From Primulina eburnea (taxonomy: Eukaryota; Streptophyta; Magnoliopsida; Lamiales; Gesneriaceae): a DNA stretch of 64,000 nucleotides. The DNA lies in the NCBI RefSeq assembly GCF_022965805.1, contig NC_133101.1, forward strand, positions 45,898,342 to 45,962,341. The letters are read 5' to 3'. The translations under genes and the position numbers were made by a program. How positions within the stretch are numbered: position 1 is the stretch's first letter; every line of letters begins with the position of its first letter. Below are positions 22,526 through 33,592 of this stretch, piece after piece. The notes below the pieces were generated by a model that saw only the letters and a program-made list of their open reading frames with translations, did not search any database and was not told the DNA's origin.

Positions 22526-24331
22526 TTGTACGGAGAAAAGTTTGTTATTTATTCGGACCATAAGAGTCTGAAATACCTTTTTTCTCAATCTGATTTGAAT
22601 ATAAGGCAACGCAGGTGGATGGATCTCCTGAAGGATTTTGATTGTGAGATTCAATATCACCCTGGATCGGTGAATGTTACTGCGGATGCCCTGAGCCGTA
22701 AAGTTCATGACTCTGTTCTAGCTTCTGTCAGTGTCGCCAAAGTACACGAGGATATATGTACTTCTGGCTGGACTTTTCACTCGAATTGGAATTATGTCAC
22801 TGTCTCAGCATTGCAAATTGAGCCGAACTTGATATCGAAAATACAAAAGGCCCAACGAAGTGATGCTCAGATCCAAAAGTCGAAAGAACTTGTATCTGCA
22901 GGACATCAGTCTGGATTTCAGATTTCTTCTGATGGTTCTTTACGACTTAATGGTCGGCTGGTAGTTCCTGATGACTCTGATTTGAGATCTACCCTTCTTC
23001 GAGAAGCACATTGTAGCAAATACAGTATTCACCTTGGGGGTCGGAAGATGTATTTGACATTGAGACCTCAATTCTGGTGGAGACGTATGAAGAAGGACAT
23101 TGCTGAGTTTATTTCGAAATGTCTTTTCTGCCAGCAAGTGAAAGCCGAGAGAATGAAACCTGGAGGATTGCTCCATAGTCTTGAAATCCCGAAATGGAAT
23201 TGGGAACATATTGCTATGGATTTTGATACTCATTTGCCTCATTCGCCCAAGGGCTGTGATGCTATTTGGGTGGTTATTGATCGGCTTTCGAAATCTGCAC
23301 ATTTCATTCCGTATGAGCGGACTTATCCTTATAAAAGAATGGCCCGTTTATACATCGAGAATGTTGTGAGACTGCATGGGGTGCCAATCTCAATTGTATC
23401 TGATCGTCATCCCAGGTTTGCTTCTAAATTCTGGGGTAGTTTTCAAGAAGCTATGGGTACGCGTTTGGCTATGAGTACTGCTTATCATCCTCAAACTGAT
23501 TGCCAAACTGAGCGTACGATTCAAACGTTAGAAGATATGTTACGTGCGATTGTGATGGACTTCAGAATTGGATGGCAAGATGCCTTACCATTGGTAGAAT
23601 TTTCTTATAATAATAGCTTTCAGACGAGTATCGGTATGGCACCATTTGAAGCTCTATATGGGAGACGATGTAGATCACCGTTATTCTGGGATGAAATTGG
23701 TGAGAAACAATTGACTGGACCTGAAATGATACAGGAAATGAACGATAAGGTTCAATTGATACGGCAGTGGATGAAAGCTGCCCAGGATCGTCAAACGAGT
23801 TATGCGAACAAACGAAGACGACCCTTGGAATTTCAGAAAGGTGACAGAGTATTTTTAAAAATATCTCCCTTTAGAGGCATTGTTCGATTTGGCATGCGAA
23901 GGAAATTATCTCCTCGATATGTTGGTCCATACGAGATTCTGGATCGAGTTGGTGATCTTGCGTATCGATTGGCATTGCCACCAGCTCTATCCGCTATTCA
24001 CGATGTGTTTCATGTTTCTATGCTGAGGAAATATGAACCGGATTCATCACATGTACTTGCACCTGACGAGGTTGAACTGGATCCTTCTCTTTCCTATGTT
24101 GAACAACCTGTTCGTATTATGGATCGAAAGGAAAAGATATTTCGTAACAAATCGATTCCGTTGGTTCGAGTACAATGGACACGACATGGTGTTGAAGAAT
24201 CGACGTGGGAGTTGGAAAGCAAAATGCGAGATGCATACCCGCATTTATTTGATGCTAGTCCATCTGTTCCATTGTATTCTATGTATTCTGATCCGTTTTC
24301 TGATTTTAGTTTTGATATGTACTATAACTAG
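22526..24331 (+). pseudogene. pol: F RNase H end, integrase and chromodomain-like end
   Basis: 601 residues. RNase H ends with ADALSRK at about 52-58. The integrase zinc region (H...H, CLFCQQVK) lies at about 165-205. The catalytic core shows MDFDTHLPHS, SDRHPRF (SDRDPRF in relatives) and HPQTDCQTE. The carboxy-terminus has the [20 protein letters not shown] block and a chromodomain-like VRVQWTRHGVEESTWELE, as in Tekay chromoviruses, which may direct insertion to heterochromatin. The His in SDRH and Cys in TDCQ are departures from the usual sequence. Confidence 0.87.
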
Positions 24332-24398
24332 TCACATATATATGTTTACCAATGTTATGTATATAAAGATATTTGAGATTTCGAGGACGAAATCTTTT

Positions 24399-24412
24399 AA
24401 GAGGGGGAGAAA
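24399..24412 (+). other. Polypurine tract of F
   Basis: AAGAGGGGGAGAAA directly before the 3' LTR start at 24413. The TTCGAGGACGAA stretch preceding it is common to these elements. Confidence 0.9.
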
Positions 24413-26355
24413 TGTGAGATCCCGAGACTAAAATAGCTTTGATGGCATTTTGGTAAATAAGTTGAAAAATATTCAATTTATTTTAATGGCATTTTCGTAG
24501 ATAAGTTGAATAATAATGAATTAATTTTAAGGGCAAAATAGTAAATAGTGACATATCTTTTTCATATGAAACCCAAATGATTTGAGATTTGGATATGACG
24601 TAGAAAACTCAAAGATATAGAAGTTTCATGTTTGAGCTTTGAAAAATTGGATCGTATGACTGATCCAAAAGGATATACCGACGTTAAAATGTTAAATTGT
24701 ATATATTATTATATTATTATTAATATATATAATAATATATTATTATTAATATAATATAATATTATAAAAAAAAAAGAAAAGATAATGTTGAAACTCACGT
24801 GAAAGTGAGTTTCACTTTCAGAAGATTCAACCGAGAGGTGAGCTAGAGCGAGGGAAAAGCGAATATATATTTTTGATTTTCTTTTTGATCGTGAGACTTA
24901 TCGGTTTATCCAATCGACGAACCGACTTCAGATCTAGGATCGTTGACACGAGGTCTTCGATTTGAGGTATAAATTTCATAGTTTTGGTGATGTTTGAAAT
25001 TCGTCGATTTTTGGAATAAATCCGATAAATTGTTAAATCATACAGAAGTTGAAGATTGTTGAATAATGTATGATTTTATCGAAGAAGAGATGATTATAGT
25101 GATGTTATTTTGAATTATTCCTAATTTATTATAATTATGGAATTTTAATTGTTGGATTGAGATTGAAGAATTATGTGTCGGTTATATATGCGGTAGAATA
25201 ACTGACAAGAAACTAAGTTTTGAAGTCGGAATTGAATTATGATATGATTTTGATTTGATATGAATTTTTGAAGTTTCAAATGATATTTGAAACTCATATT
25301 AATGATTTTGGGGCATGTTATTGATTGGAATGAGTATGTTATTGATGTAGATAAAGTGTAATATCAATATCTTCAGGCTACATCAACTGGATACGAAGAA
25401 TTGAGGTATGTTGCGACCGGGTAACATACGACATGTATCTGTATTATATGATATATGTTGGATTGATTGGATTTGAATACGTGTCTATGTGCCTATTTGA
25501 TGATTTGATGTGGCATACATGACATTGAGATTTGAGTATCAATGTACAAAATAAATGTTTTGTTAACACACATTGTTTGATGCATACATCGATACATGAC
25601 ATACACGTTGAGCTATGATCCTTGGATACGCTGATATGATTTGATTGGATTCCGGGGTTTGTGAACACAATCACTATGCCGGTATTATATGACCCGTAAA
25701 GAATAGACAATTGCGGCCCCATATGATTGGATATGAGATGTGGGATTTGATGGCGCTTTTCCGACGCTATCATACGTGTATTCTCATATCGGCCGGTGTG
25801 CCAGCTCGAGCATTGATTTGATTTGATAGCGATTCGATTGATTCTGACATGTGCTCAGTGGATGGGCATTTGACATGATACCTCCACGACATACATGCAT
25901 TGCATACCATATATCATTGTTTAGATATATGTGGTATATATGATTGGTTGTTCCATACGGAGCTTTGCTCACCCCTAAGGGGGGCTGTTGTTGTCTTTGT
26001 GTGTGGACAATGGCAGGTACTCCGGGATATCAGGAGACCGGAGAGGGTACTTCTTGAGGGAGCCACAGCTTGTGCTGAGGTTTTATGTTTATGTTTTGTT
26101 CCCAGTATATATGTATATGTATCTATATACCGGGGCATGTCCCGAGGATATGATATGTTTGTATGTGATTGGTTTTGATTACGTGTGGGCGTGTTTTATG
26201 AGTTGAGATTAAATACTATTTTTTAGTATTATAAATCTAGAAGAAATGTTTTGGGCTCGTTGTAAAAAAATTTTAAAATCGTTTTCCGCTTTGATTAATT
26301 ACTTAACCCTAATCAGATTGCATTGTAATAACGATTAGGAGCTAAGGGCCCCACA
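24413..26355 (+). repeat. 3' LTR of F
   Basis: 1943 bp and near-identical to 18224-20148, with a small insertion near 24800 (GTGAAAGTGAG) and scattered substitutions. Ends GGCCCCACA, followed by TSD AACCT. Confidence 0.92.
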
Positions 26356-26939
26356 AACCTTTTTCTCATCACTCTCTTCATCTCATCCCAAGACTTAATA
26401 GGTCTCTCATTATACCTCCTCCTAGTGGTCACTAATTGATCCCACCAGATGAGAGCATAATCTAAGAACTCCACCATCGTCAACCTAACCTTCTTTTGCT
26501 CGGAGTAATGGTGACATTAAAAGACAAATTCTACCCTCTTTTCCCATTCTAGGTACGCCTCCGGGTCAGATTTACCATGGAATGATGGGATTTTTATCTT
26601 AATACTACTCATGTTCCCATCGTCCCTATGCCCATCATTAAATCTACCCCTCATAGCTTCTCCTCTTCCTCTACCAACTCCTCTACCTCTTCCATTCCTA
26701 CCCCAATTTTCATTTTGACTCTCCTCTTCTCCCCCTAAATCATATTCCTCATCTTCGCCTCTATCCAAATCTCTAACCTTAGATTTACCCCCACTAGGAC
26801 TTATTTCAATCCTATCCAAACGCTCATGTAACGACTCCATCTCAATCTTCATCATCCTAGAAAAATGTCCAGACAACGCCTCCATTTGGACCTTAGATAA
26901 CCCCAGTTTAGAACTATCTCCTACCTCCCTCTCCATTTA
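26356..26939 (-). pseudogene. gag: A Gag amino-terminal half
   Basis: The start is the ATG at 26936-26934 (MEREVGDSSKLG), about 640 bp inside the LTR. The first 139 residues include a Gly/Arg-rich stretch (GRGRGVGRGRG) and the Gag-domain start KIPSFHGKSDPEAYLEWEKR. A TAA at about 26516 interrupts it; the frame then continues (HHYSEQKKVRL, then IWWDQLVTTRRRYNERPIKS) to the insertion site of F at 26360, and beyond it at 18223. With the other half this made one Gag. Confidence 0.85.
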
Positions 26940-27227
26940 ATTTCAAATTTGTACCTGCAAGAAAAGGTTAGTAGCAATAAAATAATCCTCACCCAAATGC
27001 TCACGGTCACTCCAAAGAAATCACTCGTCTCTCTGATTTTGTTTGCTCACAACAAATACTCACCGTTCACTCCAAAGAAAAGTCACTCGCACTCAAGTGT
27101 ATCACTCGAATTTTGAAGGCTCTCTTGGAAGTGCTCAAGCTTTGTATTCGGGTAAATCAAACAATCAAGTTTCAACTTGTGAACAATTGCAACCGACTCA
27201 CTTGGACTGTGTAGACAAGAAATTCGA

Positions 27228-27278
<51 letters not shown>

Positions 27279-27577
27279 ACTGTGAGAGACAATTAAATAT
27301 GACTCTCTAAAGAAAAATAGAACAATATATCAAAAAGAAATAATGGTGAATTTTTGGAATTTTTGTACTCTTTTTTTTTTTGGTTGAGTACTACTTGAAA
27401 ATCCCAAAAAAAAAAACTAAGAGCAAAAATTTTCGAGAATCACAGATTCACGAAAAAAATAAACGAAGAACGATAGATTGACACAGATCTGACAAGGAAC
27501 GAAGAAATATCACAGATCTGAAATTTAATAACAAGATACTTACTTGAATTCAATAAACCCAAAGCTCTGATACCAAA
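26940..27577 (-). other. Leader of element A
   Basis: Untranslated stretch between the 5' LTR and gag. It contains the primer-binding site (27564-27575), poly-T/poly-A tracts and a (TA)n microsatellite at about 27232-27273. A CACTC-GTTCACTCCAAAGAAA motif occurs twice near 27008-27080. No gene seen. Confidence 0.75.
27564..27575 (-). other. Primer-binding site of A
   Basis: GCTCTGATACCA on the plus strand, two bases from the LTR start at 27578; pairs with initiator tRNA-Met. Confidence 0.9.
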
Positions 27578-28521
27578 TGATGTGAATCTCGATACGAATA
27601 AATAGCAAACACGATTAAAACGAAATCGCACCCTCTATTTAATTACGATAATAAGACTCGTATGTTTTCCCGATCTTTTGAATCAAGCAATTGATGTGTT
27701 ATTCACCTCTAAACGATAAAAGTTTAGCAACAAATAAACACGAGGATAACAATCGAAATTTGATACGAACCTTCAAAGAACGATGCCTACGACAATCCGC
27801 ACAAGCACGATCGACAAACGCCACAAAGTTATAAACTTTGATAAGTTTGATTTGATTTAACAAATCTAAAGCCTTGAAAAGTTGAGAGAAAAATCTCACA
27901 AGTTTGATAAAACTCAAAAATAATATGTGTATTGTGTGTAAAATTCGTCCAATATGGTTTACATATCAAAAAGATTACTAGAATCTAGGCTCCTAACAAA
28001 ATAAAACTCTAAAGAAGGAAATAATTCGCGCAGAAAAACACTAGACACGGACCCCGTGCAGACCTCCGTGTTCGGGTCCGTGTACACTCGGTAAATAGAC
28101 TTCAGTTGGAAAGAAGGGACACGGTCCCCGTGCCCACCTCCATGTATAGGTCCGTGTAGACACTGTCTTCGCCAATAACATAGGGCACGGACCCCGTGCC
28201 TGGGTCCGTCGTCGGGTCCGTGTAGATACTGTCAATGGGCACCTCAGGCTGTATAGAGCACGGACCCCTTGTGCAGGTCCGTGTACAGGTCCGTCCAGAC
28301 TCGGCCAATGCTATCGGTACTTGAATACTATTCCTTTGGTCTTCTAACACACTCCCATGCATCACGACTCCGTCATGCCTACTCATGACTCCTTGTAGTG
28401 CCTCATTGAACTTCTTTAATCGACCACTCGTGACTGGTCCCTCCGGCAACTGCAAAGGATCCTGTTGGAACATTTCATGTTCGTAATCTTGATTTTGATG
28501 TTGACAAAACTTGTTATTGTG

Positions 28522-29900
28522 TTTCTAACATATTTACTCAAGTGTGAAGTTGCAAACACAAGAAGCAAGCTGAAACTGAATTCTGCACAAACTGAATTTC
28601 TGGCAAGCTTCTGTATTTTGATGATATCTCTCAGCTGGATGATCCAAACGACAATCCGCCAACTGGACTGATCAGAAAACTCAATTTGGAACAAGTCGTA
28701 TTTCACGTCAGTTGGGCAAAATCGAATGTTATCAAGGGCTAACTGATCGCTGAAGTGACGAACTGACTGCACGAAAACAGCAATCAGTTGGGTTTGAGCA
28801 GCTGCGGTATTTTGGTCATATCTCTCAGCTCGGTTATCGAAACGAAGCGATTCAGTATGCGTTAGAAAGATAAGACAAATATCTACAAATCATTCTTATA
28901 AGTCAAAGTCTGAATCGAAGTTTACGATGCTGATAAATGACGATGAAGCTACTGGTTCTGGACAAACTGAAATCAGTTAGACTGATTTCAGCACACCAGC
29001 TGAAACTGAACCAGCTGCTGACCAGTTGACCAACCAACTGAACCAGTTGAACTGAACCAGACCAGCTGAAGAGCAGTTGAACCAGACCAGCTGAATTGAA
29101 CCAGACCAGTTGAACCAGACCAGCTGAAATGAACCAGTTGAACTGAACCAGACCAGTTGAACCAGTCCAACTGAACCAGTTGAACCAGTCCAAATGAACC
29201 AGTTTCTAACATATTTACTCAAGTGTGAAGTTGCAAACACAAGAAGCAAGCTGAAACTGAATTCTGCACAAACTGAATTTCTGGCAAGCTTCTGTATTTT
29301 GATGATATCTCTCAGCTGGATGATCCAAACGACAATCCGCTAACTGGACTGATCAGAAAACGCAATTTGGAACAAGTCGTATTTCACGTCAGTTGGGCAA
29401 AATCGAATGTTATCAAGGGCTAACTGATCGCTGAAGTGACGAACCGACTGTACGAAAACAGCAATCAGTTGGGTTTGAGCAGCTGCGGTATTTTGGTCAT
29501 ATCTCTCAGCTCGGTTATCGAAACGAAGCGATTCAGTATGCGTTGGAAAGATAAGACAAAGATCTACAAATCATTCTTATAAGTCAAAGTCTGAATCGAA
29601 GCTTACGATGCTGATAAATGACGATGAAGCTACTGGTTCTGCACAAACTGAAATCAGCTAGACTGATTTCAGCACACCAGCTGAAACTGAACCAGCTGCT
29701 GACCAGTTGACCAACCAACTGAACCTGAACCAGACCAGCTGAAGAGCAGTTGAACCAGACCAGCTGAACTGAACCAGACCAGTTGAACCAGACCAGCTGA
29801 AATTAACCAGTTGAACTGAACCAGACCAGTTGAACCAGACCAACTGAACCAGTTGAACTGAACCAGACCAACTGAACCAGTTGAACTGATTGACCAGTTG
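28522..29900 (+). repeat. Tandem duplication of about 690 bp within S
   Basis: TTTCTAACATATTTACTCAAGTG begins at 28522 and again at 29213, and the following sequence is nearly identical through the CCAGCTGAACTGAACCAGACCAG minisatellite (about 28990-29200 and 29685-29890). The two minisatellite blocks differ in unit number. The pair differs at few sites, so duplication is fairly recent. Confidence 0.85.
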
Positions 29901-30031
29901 AGTTGACCAGAGTTGACCAGTCGGGAAATTTTCCAGCAAGATGAATTTGACCGTTGCACTTCCTGAAACAGTACAGAAACATTCCCAACGGTCATATTCT
30001 TGTGTCTAACGTATATATCAGTGTTGGAGCT

Positions 30032-30039
30032 TATAAATA
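30032..30039 (+). promoter_or_regulatory. TATA box of LTR S
   Basis: TATAAATA about 130 bp downstream of the minisatellite; the likely promoter of this LTR. Confidence 0.55.
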
Positions 30040-30850
30040 CAACATCTTGAAGATCAAACAAGAGCTTTGGAAGTGGATTCAAAGCATGGGCACTTAGCAT
30101 GAATATATCAGCTAATTGAGAGCACAAGCCCTTGTGTGAGGAAACATTTGAGATGTACACTGTAACTGATAAATTCCTCACACACAATCACTCACACATA
30201 TACAGAGAGTTTGAGCTGAAAAGTTTAGTTGAGTGAGTCTTTACACAAAGACGTAAAACATTGTGTTTGTAGTCTTTGCATATGAGACATTAAACAATAT
30301 GCTGATTGTGAGGTGCTGCCTACAATCTTGAGTGCTAGGAGTTCAGTTTTAGGCAGTGGGTAAGTCCTAGCTGAATGGGTTTGTACAATGAGTTGTATAA
30401 ATCAAAGTCTTCTAGTGGATCCTTCCCAAGGGGAAGAAGGGATGACGTAGGAGTGTTTGAAATCTCCGAACATCCATAAACAAATTCGTGTCTATTTATT
30501 TATTGCATTTACTTATGATTTCCATAGTTTTAAAGATGCATTGTTGAAGCATTTTATGTGTTCTTCAAATACCAAAATATTGTACACCAATTGTTTGATA
30601 AAATGCTTCAACTGAATATTTTAACTCATTCAACGTGCATATATTTTAAATGGTTTACAAAATATTTATTCGGTTTCTACGAAGGATTATTTCGAGTATT
30701 TTCCGCTTGGTTTGAACACCAAACTCGATTTAATTCATCGGTGTTCAATATTTCAAGAACCGAGCTATTGTAGCTCAACGATTACCCGCCCTAATCGATC
30801 CTATCAGATCCCATGCTTTCCTTGGGGCTTGACGACCCGTTTTCGCATCA

Positions 30851-30883
30851 TCTCTTCTTACCGCCTTTCTCGGCTTCCTCCAC
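30851..30883 (-). pseudogene. gag: T Gag fragment between insertions A and B
   Basis: A 33-bp piece including both TSD edges (TCTCT 30851-30855, TCCAC 30879-30883). It codes about ten residues of a charged Gag segment, in register with the pieces on either side once A and B are removed. Confidence 0.8.
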
Positions 30884-31012
30884 TGTAATGCCCGAAAATT
30901 TAATTATTGTAATCTGATATGATTTACTGATTATGAATTGATGTAATTATAGCCGGGCCAGTTCGAGATAAGATTTGAGCAAGTATATGAAATTAGACAA
31001 TTTGGGCGAAAG

Positions 31013-31182
31013 TGACTCGCCCGGGCGGACGTTTTTGATCGCCCGAGCGAGAGTGCCTAGGAGAAAAGGGCCGAGAATTACTCGCCCAGGCGGATGTTTT
31101 TGACCGCCCGAGCGAGGCTGCTGGAATGGGCGAGGCCGAGAATGACTCGCCCGGGCGGCAACTTTTGTCCGCCCGAGCGAGC
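31013..31182 (+). promoter_or_regulatory. Three GC-rich hairpins upstream of TATA in the B LTR
   Basis: CTCGCCCGGGCGG ... CCGCCCGAGCGAG occurs three times (31013-31053, 31080-31118, 31144-31182), each with 13-bp arms and a T-rich loop. The TA-rich TATA region follows about 45 bp on. Likely a U3 enhancer or methylation target; function inferred from position only. Confidence 0.6.
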
Positions 31183-32761
31183 GACGTGCAACACAAAGGA
31201 ATGTGCCACGTTTTGTTCATGCATGGAGTATATATATATATACATATAACAAGCGTCTCTTATTCAGAATAAGCAAAGGAAATCGATGGTTTAGGAGGAA
31301 AGCTTTGTTCTTTTTCTTCGAAATTGATTTGCGAGTAAACCGTCTATCCGAATTGAAATCTGACTTCGTATCGTATTTCTAGCAACGCAGGCTACAACTG
31401 GACGTAAGTTTTGTTACGTTTAGACAAGATTTGAATTTATGATATTGTCAGAATTGAATATGATTCAGATATGGTGTTTATACTACCGTAGATATTGTAT
31501 AATCGAAGACAGATTTAAGAATAAGTTGGTTATACAATTGTTATGAATTTTAGAAGATATTGACTGAGACTTCAAACTAAATGGTAGTATTCTTGATTTA
31601 AGAATGAATAGAGGATTATTCTTATGGGTCTGGATAGGTTATTCAGTAGTTATGTGAAGTCAGATAGAGGAAATAATACCGTATGTCTGTATTATATATT
31701 TCAGCATTTCTGAAGATGCAGTTGTTAGACATTCATATGCTGGAATTAGAAGAATGATATTATGGTATTGACTCCAAGTTCTGATAGGTTATTTGTGATG
31801 TTGAGATTGTCGGGTTATCGACATGATATGATATGCCGTCTAAACATCAGTTGGCGCAGATTGGTCAGATTCAGTATTGATTTATATTATATTATGATCT
31901 TGTTGATATGAATCAGATTGTGGTTTGTTCAGATATGGATCAGATTATATACTGAATTGGGCATTGTTCAGAACAGATTGTGATTTGAACTACATATTGA
32001 TACAGTGTATTTGTTATTGTCGTTTCAGATCAGGGATGAACAGATTCGACTTCGAGACGTCGTCTTCATCAGATCAGGAAGACAAAGGTATAATTCATGT
32101 GATATTCGGGACGCATAACTCAAATTAGATTAATTTGAGTTTCCCAATAAAATCACATACTAGATTATTGTTTATATTGTTATCTGATTATGCTTTGATT
32201 ATAGAATCTGTATTCAAGCAGGTAAGATAATTGTGATATTCAGTTATGAATATGATTATGCTTTGTTTACAGATTGTTATTCATTGCAGTTAAGATAGGA
32301 AAGTCTTTGACAGGCATTGTCAAATATCTAGACGTTTCGGTGTATCTCAGCATAGGAGTAGGTATTACTCTTATTGCCGCCGTTGATACAGCTCAGACCG
32401 AAGTCTAGGAATGAGACGTTCATTACCCCGATTGGAGGGTAGGTAGTGACGTCTTATTCACACCGGGATCCCTAGAGTTTCAGATCGAGTCAAGTCTAGA
32501 CATGATTTATTTAGGACTGCATGCTTATATAGATGTGGCTCCTAGATCATGGGACCCATCGTTACTGCTTCCAGTTGTGCTAGCATGTTTTTATGATTTA
32601 GATGGGTTATATGTATGTTTAGCTGATTTGAAGTGCATGCTTGTTGTGATTAGATTTCATAGCTTATGAAATCTAATGTTTTGATTTTAGTCGTGACAGC
32701 ATGTTTCATGAATTATTTTATGTATATACATGTTTACCATGTTTTATACTGGGATTTATTT

Positions 32762-32816
32762 CTCACCGGAGTTATCCGGCTGTCATCTTGTTTTGTATGT
32801 GTGCATGACGACAGGT
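32762..32816 (+). promoter_or_regulatory. Conserved LTR module in B (5' LTR)
   Basis: CTCAC, then CCGGA-GTTA-TCCGG hairpin, then CAGGT at 32812-32816. The 3' LTR copy is 38529-38583. Confidence 0.55.
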
Positions 32817-33108
32817 GGGGCAGGATCAGGGTCGAGATGACGATGAGAGAAGACGAGTTAGCGTGGTGATTCCGGACTTACAGTAGACTTGGTTTTATTA
32901 CTTGACGTTAGTAGTGGAACTTTAGATTAGATTATTGTACTTTTAATACTGAAATGTATTTTATACAGATATGTGTAGTATTTAGATTCCATTACCTTCC
33001 GCTATTGTATATTAAAAAAGAAATTTTTAGACCCTGGTTTATCTTAATTGATAATGAAATCCCAACGATGATTAAGAAAATGATTAGCGTCCGGGTCCCC
33101 ACAACAGG

Positions 33109-33120
33109 TGGTATCAGAGC
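33109..33120 (+). other. Primer-binding site of B
   Basis: TGGTATCAGAGC five bases after the 5' LTR, of the initiator tRNA-Met type. Confidence 0.92.
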
Positions 33121-33592
33121 GATAGATCCTTTAAAGGTAGATAATCAGAGCTGATAGTTCCTTTAGAGTTAGATCTTTAGATTAAGATAGTTAGAACTGA
33201 TAGATCTATTAGAGTGTGTCAGAACGAGATAGAAGAGAATGAGCGGGGTAGATGGAATTTTCTTTCCTTGCATGTGTGTGCTAGCATGAGATTGCTTATG
33301 ATGTTGATCTACATTGTGATGCTAGCATGAGATTATGTGTTATTGCTTTTAGATACATGTTTACCTGATTATGTGAATTAGATTGGTATTATGTATCATT
33401 GAATACGAATCAGATCGGATTCATGACCAGCAGTAAGATGGTCAGGAAAAGATTTGAAACAGGTTTGTGGTATGGGATTACTGATGTTTTTGGTAATCAG
33501 ATATAGCTCCCCGCAGAATTCCAGAAAAAGGCAGTACGTCATATGATCAGACAGATAGAACAGAATCTCAGATAGATGTGGCAGAAATTCAG

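Larger units (their letters stand above)
18224..26355 (+). mobile_element. Element F: Tekay-type chromovirus inserted in the gag of A
   Basis: Plus orientation, 8.1 kb. LTRs 18224-20148 and 24413-26355 (TGTGAGATCC...GGCCCCACA), primer-binding site 20154-20165, polypurine tract 24399-24412. Gag, RT, RNase H, integrase and a chromodomain-like end are present, but the zinc knuckle and the protease active site are deleted and there are frame breaks. LTRs differ by about 2-3 percent plus small indels. Closely related in protein to C and E. Confidence 0.92.
28463..30806 (+). repeat. Solo LTR S of a copia, SIRE-like element
   Basis: 2344 bp, TGTTGGAACATTTC...GATCCTATCA, with TSD GATCC. There is no internal region, so this is a solo LTR left by recombination. 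The TGTTGGAACA start and the AAGGGGAAGAAGGGATGACGTAGG part near the end resemble Sirevirus LTRs. A TATA box lies at 30032-30039. Inside is a duplication of about 690 bp (28522-29212 and 29213-about 29900), which includes a CCAGTTGAACTGAA minisatellite. Open frames rich in Trp, Leu, Val and Gln on the minus strand come from that minisatellite. Confidence 0.82.
13278..30850 (-). mobile_element. Element A: CRM-like chromovirus with two LTRs
   Basis: LTRs start TGATGTGAATC and end GCATCA, flanked by TSD TCTCT at 13273-13277 and 30851-30855. Minus-strand order is 5' LTR (30850-27578, itself hit by solo LTR S), primer-binding site, leader, gag (hit by element F), protease, RT, RNase H, integrase, and a tail running through the polypurine tract into the 3' LTR (13278-14201). 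Without its own insertions it is about 7.1 kb. The LTRs differ at about 20 sites in 924 bp. Polyprotein motifs point to the CRM group; Galadriel or Reina cannot be excluded by eye. Confidence 0.9.
27578..30850 (-). repeat. 5' LTR of A, interrupted by solo LTR S
   Basis: 27578-28462 and 30807-30850 together match the 3' LTR (13278-14201). S entered within GATCC, which is now duplicated at both sides (28458-28462 and 30807-30811). The LTR carries the same CACGGACCCCGTG array. Confidence 0.92.
30884..33103 (+). repeat. 5' LTR of B
   Basis: 2220 bp, TGTAATGCCCGAAAATT...GTCCGGGTCCCCACA. It contains three GC-rich hairpins (31013-31182), a TATA region (31229-31242), the CTCAC-hairpin-CAGGT module (32762-32816) and a TTCCGC box near 32998. 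Small open frames inside are LTR sequence repeated in the other copy and not genes. Confidence 0.94.

Noticed and set aside
27227..27275. Possible replication origin or AT-rich promoter in the TA run
   Set aside because: A simple (TA)n microsatellite in the leader of A; nothing else supports a function.
28903..30187. Minus-strand open frames rich in Trp, Leu, Val, Gln and Ser (up to 172 codons)
   Set aside because: They arise from the CCAGTTGAACTGAA minisatellite in solo LTR S. They overlap each other in different frames and have no recognisable domain.
32666..32869. 67-codon frame present twice (also 38433-38636) as a conserved small gene
   Set aside because: It is duplicated only because it is inside both LTRs of B; it has no independent conservation evidence.
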